Shown here: one piece after another, positions 1 to 13,300 of the stretch
Numbering within the stretch: the first letter of the stretch is position 1
Layout of the letters: the number at the start of each line of letters is the position of its first letter
DNA from: Campylorhamphus procurvoides
Taxonomy: Eukaryota > Chordata > Aves > Passeriformes > Dendrocolaptidae
Assembly (NCBI GenBank): GCA_013396655.1
Contig: WBMV01007810.1
Location: 62,001 to 126,000 of the forward strand
DNA length: 64,000 nt
Direction of reading: 5' to 3'
Notes under the pieces: generated by a model
Databases searched by the model: none
What the model saw: only the letters and a program-made list of their open reading frames with translations
What the model was told of the DNA's origin: nothing
Position numbers and translations under genes: made by a program

Positions 1-470
1 ACTATAATCAGAAGGAAATTTCACTTAGCCAGTGTATATGTTCATGTATTATTTATTCTTCCTGAGAGCAGTGTGTAAATGTATAAAAATTGAGGGACTG
101 GCAGTCCTGGAAACAGGTCTCTGTTAAGCTGCAGAGAGGAGTTTACTCAGGCAGTTACATTATCCTAGGCATAATTTGCAGAAATGGTGGTGCTAGAATG
201 TTATTACAGATGGCCAAGAATAGCGTCCAGCACTCGCTCTGGAACCTCTCGGCACAAAATGAACCCTGCTGTTAACAAAAGAAGGAGAAATCGCTGAGAT
301 AAGACACCCTTGGCAACACCTTCAAATACATAAGGACAGTGTTTTACTTCTTGGAAAATCTCAAGCATTTAGGGACAGGGAAACCAAAGGGTTCAGAGGC
401 TTGTTCTAGATTGCCCCGTTTCAGGCAATGGCAAATATGAAAATACTTTCCCCGTGCCTGAGATCCATTT

Positions 471-600
471 AGAGAATTACAGAATATTCTGAGTTGGGAG
501 GGATCACTGTGTCCAACTCTTAAGAGAAAGGCCCATACAGGGATCAAACCCACAACCTTGGCATTATTAGTGCAGTGCTTTAACCAAACAAACTATTGGC
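471..600 (-). mobile_element. TguSINE1-like SINE (tRNA-Ile head, CR1-type tail)
   Basis: Read on the minus strand, bases 600 to 530 closely follow an isoleucine tRNA. The tRNA-like sequence covers the D-arm region (GGTTA), the anticodon-loop region (CTAATAAtGCC), the T-arm (GTGGGTTtGATCCC) and the acceptor end (GGGCC). Bases 529 to 471 then continue as a CR1-like 3' tail (GAGTTGG...AATATTCTG). This head and tail combination is that of TguSINE1 of songbirds. The copy is diverged, and both internal Pol III promoter boxes carry substitutions, so it is probably inactive. The exact ends are approximate. Confidence 0.8.
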
Positions 601-3600
601 ATTTTTGTTAAAACACACCAACACTTCTGATTTTCTGAGAGATATCTGGTCTTCCATGTTCACTGTCACTACCATACCCCTTTAGTATCACACAACAGAT
701 TCCCTGAGGAGAGAGATTTACAACTCTGCCACAGCTACTATGGTGGCTCAGAAATGGCAACAACATAACTTTGCTTTGCTTTCAAATTTTCCTTAGAGTT
801 AGTGTAGCAAGAAAAATCTACTACTCCATGAGCTTCCTCCAACAAAGCTACAAGGGCCACCAACAGAGAATAATACAGATTAATAAAAAATAATTAAAAA
901 AAAAAGTAAAATGCAATTTTCTTCTCATTATAATAAACTTCAGTTAAAAAGAAGGGTACCCAAGGGAACACACTGGGGATGCTGAGACTTTGCATTTCAT
1001 GCAAATCTGCTCAAGTACATACAAGAAATCTATTTAAGAACAAAGAGCAAGAACAAAATCCTTAAACCACGGTCCCAAGGCAGTATTTGAAAGGCTAACA
1101 GGGCCAATGTCAGAAGCATGCATTTCCACACCAGTGTTTCAAGCCTTGGGATGGCAGCAGCTGGCAACAGCAAGAAAGCAGAAGCAGGGCAGTGAGCTCA
1201 AGCAACAACGTAGTTTTCAGCCGTATTTTCAAAGGCATCACATAATGGAAAGGGCCAACACCAAGTTGCTTTTCAGTCTACTTTTCTCTTTTCCCCAAGA
1301 GGTTTTGGAGGCCCTTCACGACAAATAAAGCAGGTTTTTCTAATGTTGGTTACTTAGGAATAAGGACAGTCTATTATCAGAACAGACAACACATTACCCT
1401 CCTTCCTGAAGGTCTGAAATAGTTTATGGGCAACATTCACCAGCTATTTACTGGTGTAGGAGATCATGCTCCTAGACTGCAGCTGTTAAAGGTGCCCCAG
1501 CACTGCAAAAACTATGTGATAAAAACAAGTGCTGCTTTCCAGTTGACTTCCTGATGGGAATGTGAAGGATGATGTAAGCTAGCATTTTCTCCTCAACTAA
1601 CTTGCATTCTCAGCCATACAAAAGGTAACAGATCTCCTTCTGAAACTTCTGCTTTGCCTGAAAGTGCCAGCTTTTAACTGCTGCCTTACAGAGTATTTTT
1701 ATAAATCTACTGATTCTTTTCATATTTCTCACATTTTAGCACATGAAGCCTCACTTCTTACCTGCCATCAAAAAATGGAAATACCCACAAATTCTTTTTT
1801 GTACCTTTAGATATTCTTCTGGATAGTCATGCCACCCACTGTTCTCTTTTCTCCTTCTTACTATGCCTTCTAAGAACTTCTTTGTGCAAAAGTTCTTTAT
1901 ATTTTAGTCCCAGAGGAAATACCCTTCTTCCCTTCCTTGTAAAAATGGCACACCACATGAGACAGCCCAAACCAGTCCCAGTATTGCTTCAGGAAGGGCC
2001 ACCTCTCCTGGCTGGAAAAGGGTTACAGCTGAGTCAGATCCCACCTGCAGGACCCCCTGTACACAGCCCGGGGCTCAGGTCAGAGGTGGCAGAAGAGAGT
2101 GAAGAGAAACCCAAAGTGTGACGGCAAAGCTTTCTCCAAAGACAGCACTTAGTGCTTAACCACCCTTCTTCCCTCTCTGTCCATGCAGAGCCATTAGAGT
2201 AATGGGAGCTGCACTGAAAGCTTGGGCAGTGCTTCGCAGAGCTGGCAGGAAGGACCCCATTTTCTCATTAAATAGAAGGAAGAATAAATGGAAAGAGATG
2301 CTCCTTGTGACCGAGCTGAGCTCCAAACTGCAGGATGGTGCCAGAATTGCTATGGACAGAAATAAGTTGGCAGTTTCCAAGTGAAAGAATTGCACAGATG
2401 CCAGGAGATAACCTGGAGCATGAAAGGAAGCTAGGGCTATAAAAATGTTGGAAAAAGAAATTAGGGGATGGGAATAACAGGGCAGCAGTCAGAACATGCA
2501 GGAGAAATTGCTGAGGCTGCTCAAAGCTGGCCCATGATGAGCAGGATCTCTTGTGAAGCCTGGACCAAGGTGAAGCCTCTCCCACACTGCCTCAGAGAAG
2601 GAAGCAATTGAGAAGGTGTATTTTTTACCTTCCCAGGTAAAACGACCTCATCTATCCCTTTCCTTTTGACTCATGCAATGGAAACAACATGGGCCTATAC
2701 AGGTGAGAGGGACTAAAACATCAGACTGGCCTAGCAGAACAGTCACAAGTGCCATGGGCTTATGTTAAAAACTTGGATTTCTGTTAACAACCCTTCAAAG
2801 ACCAAATTCCCAACACTTTCACCTCTACTACCTGCTTGGAAAGGAGGTGCTGTTTTAAACTACGCTCTTTTTAGATGAAAAATATCCCTACAGCTACAGG
2901 CAAATTTTGCCTTCTGCACTGCAGTGTCTCATCACAGGTTTTATGGTAAAACTGAGTAATGCACACCATGGAGCCAGGCGCCTCCGCACTGCAGGGTCTG
3001 TACAAAACCTTGCCTTACCAGCACCCAACCACTTAAAAAGATTTAAAGGGCAAGCCACTCCATGTGCACACAACTTTCTTTCAACAACTCCCTCACTCCA
3101 GCAACTTGCATACCAAAAGAAGAAGTTTGGAAGGGCAAGGACAGTGAAAGAAACCGGTTCCACAGATTATTTCACTTATTTTAAAAGGTAAGTAACAAAG
3201 GACATTTCAGGTGCTAGGGATGCAAAATACTAAGAGCCTGACCTTCCTGCAGCAGCACACAGGAGAACTGATCAGAAACAAAGCCAGCGAGACTAGTCTT
3301 CCAGTTCAGTCTGACCTATGCACAACAAGAAACAAGCCAGGAATTTATTTCCATTCTCATAATTTGCAACACCAAGCGACAGAAAAGGACTTGTTAGTAT
3401 CAGGAGTATTTTAACAGTGTTCCTAACCTAAAGATTATTGCTATTGCGGACAACCCACTAGTAATCTGCCACCTTACTCATGGAACTGTTAAAGGGAGAT
3501 TGATGAAGCTTACAGCAATGCCAGACAAAGCAATAAAAAGCCTCCCTGACATGTGCAAATGTTGAGTACAGAAGTACCAGCTCTCTTTATGCCATTCTAT

Positions 3601-5949
3601 CTTATTTCTAACATATCAAATTAGATCACCTGAAAAATAAGAGCTGAAGCAGCTTAAATCAGCCTTGCCTTGTTTTCCACTCACTATTAGACAGATTTCA
3701 GATTCTGTTACAATCTAAAACAGCACAACCTTTTTAAAAGGAAGTATAAGAGAAGAACAGATTAAAAATGTGAAGGAATAGCCAATTTCATTCCAATTTT
3801 TGTATTTTATAATGTACATTTGTGGAGAATGTGCTATTTAAGGTAGACTGTACCGATCTGACAGTCTTAGATATATCTTAGATACGATATATTTAATATA
3901 TCACCTAAAACATCTTCCAAAACAAAGCATAAGTTTTCCATAAATTACACCCCAGAAAAATGTATCTTTGTACACCAGACTGGATGGACTCTGAAAGGAG
4001 ATGCCATGACAGATAGACTGGACAATTAAAGCCGAAGATACAAATAAGAAATCTGATTTAACAAATGTAACTAGGCTAACAAAACAGACTGACAAATTAT
4101 CTAAGTGAACTAAGTCATCAAAATTTACTGTTGATTTTCATCACAAAACCACAACCAAAATTGTACTCTCTATTTTATTTTTTAATTTGATCTATTCTTG
4201 CTAATTCTTCCACTATTTTATTAATCTCTTTAGTGAAAAAGAAAAAAAAAATAGGTAACATAGATAAGCTGCCCTTCAGATTGCTAAAGCCATAAAACTC
4301 TGATGCTGCCTTCCTGCTCAGTGGGTTAAATCAGCTTTTGCTTGGTCTGTTCTGTAAGTGTATAGAGAATTAACATTTATGACGTGTTTTGAGCATTACA
4401 AGTGTCAAGTCCCTTCCTCTGATACAATCACAAATCCAAAACACATGCATTCATGGATAAAGTTTCATACTATCAATAGAGAGTACTCAAAAAGGTCCCA
4501 TAAACCTCTTCAACGTTTTTATTTCTGACGATCTACAATTCCAGTGAAAAAATGCAAGAAAAAGGTGACCAAGATTTCCCAGTTGCTTTTCAGAAGCCAA
4601 GCACACCTGCAGATACATAAAAGAGCATGAGTACATAAAAAAAAAAAACCAAACCCTAAAAACGTTCCTGGTTTTCTTTTTATATAGTCTTTCCTCCATC
4701 AGAAACTTCTTATATCTTCAAAACAAGTGCTTTTCCAACAATTTATTTTATAGAGCTGCTTCTCTGCTCTTCCTTCCCTTTTCCCAGGGGGAGCAGTGGC
4801 TTCACTGATCATGTGCCACAACAGCTCCTGATTAATTCTGATAGACAACCAGCAGTTAGCTGGCACATCATCATCATCGCCCTAGGATGAACAATAATCT
4901 GCCTCACCATCTGCTCCCAAATTTATTTTTAACCAGTCATTGCTCCCTCCCGTGTGGCGAGTGTGGTAGGCACAGTAGCCTCCCCCCTGGAAGTTTCATG
5001 CTGTGAGGCAGGGCCAGGGGCTGAGGGGGGACAGTCCAGTCGCTGCCCCCGAGCATCACAGTGGATGGGAAACAGATAAGTGCAGCATCAGATGAAGGAA
5101 AAGCTGCTTCTTCACCACAGGGGCTGGCAACTGCCTGTTCTCCTCCAGCAGACAGGGAATGTTTTTCAGTTCCGTGGGCAAGTTTGATAAGGTTACATGA
5201 ATGGTCCAAGGTAGAAGGAGAACTAGAGGAAAGTGATGTATGTTGACTAGTTACCGATGGCAATATGCATGCCTACTTTTTCTACCCAAAATTTCAACAC
5301 AAAAAAGCTTTTTTGATCACTTCAGTTCACCTCTGAAAGTTAAAACTATGCAATGTTCAAGGACAGACACTGCCCCACATGAGCTGTGCTGCTGTGCCAG
5401 TTAGTCTCAATGCATCACATCCCTTGGGTAGCATGGACTCGGTTCATTAATTTCCTTTGAAAAGGAGCACCAAGATGTCACATCTCCATGGAAAGCTTAT
5501 GTGGGAGGCGGGGAAAGACATGAGCACAAGCTTGATGAAGGCGTGAGGCAGCAAGGAGATTCATTTTGTAACTGCACAGCCCTGCTCGCTGCCTTCAGGC
5601 TCACTTTCAGTACAGGAGCACAGTCCAGGAGGTGGCAATCACAGGGTCACTGTGGCTGTGCTGCTGCTCAGAAGCACTGCTGTCACCAGCAAACCACAGG
5701 TGGACAATGTCTTATGTGGAAACTGATGGCATGTTGTAATAGAGGTTTAGGAGGAAATCAGGTGGAGTTTAAAGCTTTGTACAGCTGGTAAAATGTGTTA
5801 CATATCTGTGATATACCATCAGCAAGATCTAATGATGATTTCCCCATAGAAAACAAGGAACTGTTGAAAGCAGGCTCTGTGATACAAAGAACTGTCTAAA
5901 TCTCAGAAGGACAAACACAGAGGGCAAAAAGACAAGATCCGATAAAGAA

Positions 5950-6250
5950 CAAAAATATAGATAGACCTTAGCAGGTCTCCAGTCCAGCCTTTTACACAAA
6001 TGAGGGCAATCACACCTGACTGCTCATGACTTTATCTACTCATGTCTTGAACCCTTCCAAGGGTGGAGAGTGCACGATATCTCTGGACAATCTTGTCTGA
6101 AGTGAAAAGGTCTTACTATCAGGTTGGACCCTCTCATTTTGCTTTATAGCCATCACCTCTTGTTCTCCCACCGGGCACCACTGTGAATATCCTGGCTTTG
6201 TCTTCCTGGCGATCTCATAAATGCTGAAGAACAGTTACTAGATGTGATGC
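5950..6250 (-). mobile_element. CR1 LINE 3' fragment (minus strand)
   Basis: The plus strand resembles the reverse complement of the CR1 3' region. It has a block like 'tctccagtccagcc', then 'cttgaacccttccaagg', 'tctctggacaatctt', and then 'cctcttgttctcccaccgggcaccactg'-type sequence. These occur in the order expected for an element pointing left. It is heavily mutated and 5' truncated, which is normal for old CR1 copies. The boundaries are approximate. The 67-codon open frame that overlaps it is accidental. Confidence 0.75.
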
Positions 6251-9200
6251 AACCTGATGCTAGACTGTCCTGCAAAACATCCTCATACACAAACCAGGGC
6301 AAAAGGCTAAGGTGAGCTGACAATAAGGAGGATGCACAGCTGAAAAGTATTCTCAATGAATAGATATCAGTAAGTCAGCATTAGCAGAGACAACTCTAAG
6401 AAGTGAGGGTTTGACCACACTTAGTGTTTTCTAGGGAGTGGTAGATAACTAAATTTTGTGAATTTAGTTCACATTTTAATGAGTAGGGGTTACAAATACT
6501 TTAGGAAACAGAACTGCAATTCTAAATAGAGAAATGCTTGAAATAAGGATTAGGACATTCAGTAGAGATAGGCAGAAAATATAGCACTTGAGTTAAAAAA
6601 AAAAAAAGAGGAAGGGGATAACTGTTTTGGCAGCACACTGCGAAAAACCTCAGGTTTGTAACAGAGGACGAAGCTGGGACCAACCTTGTTGTGCTGCAAG
6701 GAAAGCAAGAAAAAATCTGGCTGCTATGTATATTAATAACTATGTTGTGCAAAGCATGAGTCAACAGTATGTTACCCTGCTTTATTCTTCTCTATGAATA
6801 TCTCTTCTGACAAACCAGGTGCAGCTTCAGATCCCATACTTCCAAGATGGGAACCAACTGTAACAATTCCAGATGAGCCAACAAATGACACAACGTAACA
6901 CATTTAATTAGGGAAAAATTGGAAAGACAGACTTGTTTAGTTTTAAGAAGGTGGTGGTAGGGAACAGCAAATTTTGGATATTAAGTATGTTACATTAATG
7001 ACAAACTGTTCCTCCATTTCACAGATACAAACAGATGATTACTCATGGTTTTAATTTGAGGTAAAAAACCTTTAGGTTAGGGTATTGAGAAAAACTGAGG
7101 ATAAGAAGCCTGGAATATGCTAGTCATGGAGGTTAAATTTACTCTGCTTCATAATAGGATGACAGGCTACCTCTTCTAGCACTGCAACTGTATCTGAAAA
7201 TAACCCTCAGCATATTCTGAAATGCAGATATTTTTATTGTATGCTCACTCCCTGCTTTGTATCTACCTTTCAAAGAAACATACATAATGTTTTTAAAGCC
7301 ACAAACATAGAACTGACAACTAAGTATGAAAAATTCAAACAGAATTGCCCTCCTACCACTGCGGGCTGTTTAATAAATAAGATTGCTAACAACATCTTTC
7401 CTTGGAAAATTTGATTCTGCATCCTTGTTCTGGTTCACAAACAAATGCTTTATCTCTTGTTTCAGGCTTTCTTCCGTACATTTCAATCAACAGATTGCCA
7501 ATTTTTGAATACATTTTTCCACTCTGCTATGCTGAAAGCCAATAAGCCATGGTCATGGTAACTGAAGGGTACCAAACTGCCCACCTCCTCTGGAGCCCTG
7601 TATTCCTTACTGAAACTAACCCATCAGTGGTACAGAAACAGTGACCAGAAAGAACTGGTTCAGTATGCAAGCTCCATGCAACAGTGTGCATACAGACAAA
7701 GTCTGGCCCTTTTAGAAATACTGGAGTCGCTGCAAACAACCAGGTCAACTTCCCTCTTGCAAGCACAGTAGTCTTTTGAGAGCTGAGTGACATACACGTT
7801 TCCTTGCTGCAGGAAGGAACAACACAGCCTGCCCCATTTGAGCTGTAGTGATCCTGACCAGGAGACTCCTGCACACAGAGCCAGTGATCCACAGAACAGT
7901 TCTCGTTAGTTCCAATAACTGGTATTTAAATCAGTATCTCACAGAGCCTGAATGCCTTTCTTGCTGGGACTGTAGCAAACACTTGCACCAGTGCCTGACA
8001 CACATGACTGACAGACCATCTGCTAACCTGTTTAAGTGAAAGTCACAGCAGTGTGTTTTACTTTAACACAGTATTTCACGTCTGACTCAGCTCTGAACAT
8101 CTCATGACACTCTTGTCCTGTGTTCCCAGTCTCCAGCACATGCAGGCTGAAAGAAGTGTATAAAACTGAAGGGTGATTATTTTTGTAGGACAGTTCAATG
8201 TCTTTCCTGGATTGGTTTGTCCCACACAAGAAAAGTTGAATATACCCCAGACCACATGTGAGCTTAACTTTAACATGTGCCAATTTCAAAGGTCTTCCAG
8301 AGTCACAGAAGGAAACTGCCATTCATACGGTGCATATGACAGGTAGAAAGGGCTCCTCCCACTGAACTTAAGACACTTAAGAACATAGGGGCTCTATTTT
8401 TTTTCTCAAAACCAGTGTTGTGGCTAATTTTGGCTTCCTTCCAAAGTCTTCAAAAGAGTACAGGAGTTAGTTGCATCAGTTTCCTGAACTGCATTTTATT
8501 TTTATTTTAGGTTCTACAGTTTCAAACTGTGACATCAGAAAGAAAATAACAATATCCCAGCCTTCCAGGTTTTCTCTGAGAAATTAATTTAGAAGTTTGA
8601 ATGCAGAGTCTCTTCCTAGGTTTGTCATGAAGTTATTTCCAATTAGGAACACATCAGATACACATCCATGCAACTTATGTTTGCATATGTATATACCTTT
8701 GCAAGACCTCACTGTAACAGTGTCAGGTTTTGCCATTAGAGAAGAACACTACTGACAAAATTATCAGTTACAGCACACAAGGCAGTGAATCCATTTACAG
8801 AAAAACAATATATTGCATTTCTTCTCAGAAGAAAGGGCATTCACCGATTGCGCCAGATGCTTTCATACAAAAGTAAGAAATCAAGCTGCAAATCTACCTT
8901 AACAATCTTAATTCACTAATGTTTTAATATCAGTTATTCACTGTTCTATTTAGATATTTCATGTTCATCACTGCAGCAACTTCTAGAGTCCGATGTCAAT
9001 AAATTTTCTTCTCTACTCTGCTTTGCCTCCTGGAATGTATACATTTTTCAAAAATGTAACAACCAGTATTCTGAGTACTTCTCTATTGCTGTATTAAATA
9101 CAGTTTTATAGAGCAAGTTTCCATCAAAATTTATCTTCCCACACAGATCAAGGATCTTTCCTTATTTACCAGATCCTATCATTTTTGCATCAGCTTTTCG

Positions 9201-10070
9201 TTTTAACCAAAAGCTCCAATTTTCTTAAATATTTCCAAAATAATTTTACCTCATTCACAACAATCTAGGGAATTAAGTAATTTGTTCTGGTTCCATTTGA
9301 ACACACAGGAGCAAAGGGATGTTTTGCCCTAGGGCTATGAAAAAATAAGGTGAATAGAGAATAAAAGCAAAAGCAAAACCTCAAACCACACAACCTCACT
9401 TTGCTGGCACCTGCCCCAAACACTTGCTGCACTAAGAAAAGAGCAGCTTCTAGTGGGGAGCAGGCACAAAAGTAATCACTTGTTACCACTGCAATCTCAA
9501 ACTGGAATACTCTCAATTCTCCTTGGGCAGAGATGAAGAACACCACCACAATTTAGTGGCATCCTCTTCTGTATGCTCCAAGGACTCCCTTTTAGCTAGT
9601 TTCAGCTAGTTCATCATGTAAGAGTCACAGCCACCCCCATTTTATCTGTTCATTGCTTACTTGATGTACATCCAAAGAAACTCACAGAAATATGTGATAC
9701 AGGTCAAAGATGCAAAAGAGACCTTGGTTTTTAGAACAAAGTATTCAGTACTTATAAAGTATTTACTTCACGGTCAAGGAAATCAGACAAAAGATTTCAG
9801 TGGCAGCACAAAGAAACATTTAGATTTTTTACTAAAAGCTGTCAGAAAGAGATCAAGGTACTTGGTTAAAATCCATGCAAGTCTCCTGAAGAGCCCAAAG
9901 CACTGCCCTTCAATTTTATAAACAAATCCAGAGTCTGATTTAATTCTCAGGCAATAAAATCATAATGCTCTGGATTAAAAAAAAAAAGTAAAAAATTTCC
10001 AAGACAAAGATCCTAGCACTGGGCAAGGGACTGGAAGTTAGCTTTGGAAAGTAAAGGAGGAAATCTGAAG

Positions 10071-10351
10071 TTCCAGATCACTGGTGTCCAAACTTTTTTG
10101 ATTGTACAACCCATTAGTAAAAAATTTTTTGAGCACACTATAAGGATATCTACTTATAAGTGATATATGTACTACTGTAACAGTATGTTCTATTCATTAT
10201 AAAACATACACAAAAATAAAAACAGGATGAGATACCAATACAAAACTGGCTTATGAGGTTTTTGTTAATAGTACAAAAAGTATTTTCTTACTATTCTTCA
10301 CACTGCAATGGATTGTTTTGCATGCATCCCACTTTGGAGACTGCTGCAGAT
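10071..10351. mobile_element. Probable hAT-type miniature transposon with imperfect target duplications
   Basis: The element at 10079-10343 (265 bases) begins CACTGGTGTCCAAACTTT. Its reverse complement begins CAGTCTCCAAAGTGGG, giving imperfect terminal inverted repeats that share the TCCAAA core typical of vertebrate hAT elements. The flanks TTCCAGAT (10071-10078) and CTGCAGAT (10344-10351) agree at 6 of 8 positions, the 8-base length expected of a hAT target duplication. There is no transposase reading frame, so it would be a non-autonomous copy. I cannot name the family. The ends were chosen to maximise both repeats. Confidence 0.5.
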
Positions 10352-13300
10352 GGCCTTCTCCTCCTCCATCCTACTTCCAAGGACATTATCTAATCTCTTA
10401 CAGCTCAGTGAGGAATAGCATTTACCTTTTGCTGTTTTAGAGAAAAGCAACTATGATGGCAGCAAGTCCTGTGACTGAAATTCAGAACTGGGGAAGGGTG
10501 GAGCAGAGCTGAGACTCATAGGCCATGTTTTAAGGGATTATACTTCATAACACACTTGACAAAAACTAGGTATTGGTAGAGGCCAAAGCATGGAAGAGAA
10601 TTTACTCATATGGAGGGGACTGAGCAGAAATATGAGCTATTAGAGGAAAAAAAAGGTGAGCCAAAACTTAAGTATTAGAGAAGCTAAAGAATAATGAGAA
10701 AAATGGGAAGCAATGTGGTTTGGTTGAAGGAAGGCAGGATATTCAAGTATTCTGTATGCTTATCAGCAAACTAAAGAAACATAGTCCAGATAAATTAATC
10801 ACAAAATAATTGCATAACTGGCAGAGAACACTTAACAGAAAAAATTATGGTTTACTGTCAGCTTTAGAGGACATTTCAAGAGTCTATGCTGGTTCACTTC
10901 TATTTCATACTTTCTACTAAAGATTTTGAATGTAGAACTGTATATGCATATGCAAGGTACCAGTGAGACAAAGTTGGAAAAGGTGGCAAATTCTTGATAG
11001 AAGACCCATCCAGAATGAAAAACTGTTTATGAATTACAGAAATTGTCAGCAGTCAACAAATGACATTTAGTAAAGTCAAAAGCACCTTGCTTTTTCTATT
11101 ATTCACCCATAGCAGCGCTTTACGTTCTACACTGCCTAAAGATGATTGACTGTGAGCCTTATAAAGGCACCTTTGGATTGGTGAAATAGGTATGAAACCA
11201 ATTATGTCCTATCACCATTCAGACACTGCAATATGGGGGCCCTTACAAGGACTGATGCAGACAAGATCAATGTGAGTGCTTATGCTTAAAACTCTGTCAC
11301 TAGGGATGTTCTCAAACAACATAACTTCTGAGTAAGAGGCCAATTCCAAGCTTTAACTGCTATAACCTGAAAAGGCTTATCACAAAATATATTAAAGCAT
11401 TGTGCATCACAGCTGAGAGCAGATCTTAAATGAAGAGTCATCACAAGTTGAGGAATCAATGTTTTGACACTTAGAAATTGTACAGCATACCTGCAAGCAA
11501 ACACTGCAATTACATTAAACAAAGTGACTTTTTGTAGCTTTAAGACAAAAACAAACAAAAACCAGTAACTGCTTAATTGAAATTTTTTGTCCCACAAATT
11601 TTGACACAGGCAGTGATCTGAGAAGAAAACAACAACTACATAAATGAGTTCTCAGACACAGATTTCCAAAACTGATTTCCTGTCTCTCAGCATTGAGTAG
11701 CTTAGAGGGTCTTAATGCTCCTCTCAAAACTGATTATAAACAAACATATGGACATTAATTGCAAATCTTTCCGCTCTCACAGGGCGTTTCAAATAGAAGG
11801 CCTGCTGTGCTGTTTACTTGCTTTTGCTTTCCCTTTCCTTAAGTAGGCACTCATGCTTGGTGCCACAAACGCTGCCATCAGAGCAAGCACAACTGGCACA
11901 ACTCCAACGTAAATTGCATCTTGCTGTTAGAAATGCATCAGATTTCATATAAGTGAGCTAACAAATTAAAATTCAAATAAAAAGAGGTTAAGAGAATCAG
12001 GCTCTTACTCCTTTCCTTCACAGGGGGAAGAGCAGCAGTACTCCAATGAACCTGAATCTATGGTCTAACTCATCACCTGTACCCTGAAGAGGGAGAAGCA
12101 GAGTATAAATGATTCATTTTTGCCAAAGATAACAATGTCTCATTAAATCCAAGGGAACAGTGAAAGACAGAAGAACCTCAGAAATTTTTAAACACTTGTT
12201 TATCACTTTGTCTTCTAGTTAAATATGAAGATACAATTCTGGAACAGTGCTGAAGACTAGCAGAGACTTACTGGTATTTCTGAGGCACTGGTCCTGCTCA
12301 CATGGGACACAGAGACTCAGAGTTGCACAGAATTGGAGATCTGCAAAAAATACTCAGGAAGAAAAACTCTGCTTCAAAAACTGTCAGTTTAACCAGACAA
12401 ATCAACCAAGTGTGAAGAAAAAGTGTTATACATTTCCCATTTTGAAGATGGAGAACCTAGGTAAGTCATAAAGCCATGCAAGTAGCGGGGTCCCTGGAGA
12501 TCATGCCCACAATGCCAACTCGCAAGTTTAGGCTGTGGTATCTAAATGACAGTCACCCAAGGAACATTTAGGAGGATCCAGAAGTTGCATGCTGATGTGG
12601 GAACAGATCAAGCTCAGGCTTAGTCACATCTTCTCTGGTTCCACAACTGTAGCTGTTTGTCCCTACATTAGACTGCAAACACTGCAGTCCTGACAACAGA
12701 GAAGGCAGCAGATCCTTAACACTCACATTCCTGGATGTATACTACAGATTCAGATGACGATTAGAATTACATTTCGGAAGCAAATAATAAACTGCTGAGA
12801 AGCACAGCACCCTTCACTGCCTGAAAGCAGCAAGTTCCTGTCAACTTCACAAGTTACTGCTTTTGTGGGTCATTAACTTCCAGCCCCAGGCAGATTAAGA
12901 TGAATCACCAAAGCATTTACCAGTGGCAAGACCCCTGGCCGAGAGGGAGGGCTACAGGCAAGACTGAGGAACTCGATCCTCAGCAAAAACATTCCAGTCT
13001 GGACACCCAATGTTCAGTTATCACTGAATAATATAAAATATAAAAATATTTGGGTGATAGTAAGCTGGGTCTTGAGCACACACAGAGTTCCTTGAGCTAA
13101 ATACTTCAAAATCACAGAAAGGATCAAGCCAAGCACAGAACCAGCACAAAGCTTTAGCTGATAGAGCATCATACACAGCAGGCAAGAATTATTTTCACTT
13201 CCTTCATCAGCTTCTGTGACATTTTAAAGACCTTTACACTAATGTTTTCAGAACTACATACATATCAGCCAATTTAATTACAGCTCTTACTGTCTTCTGA

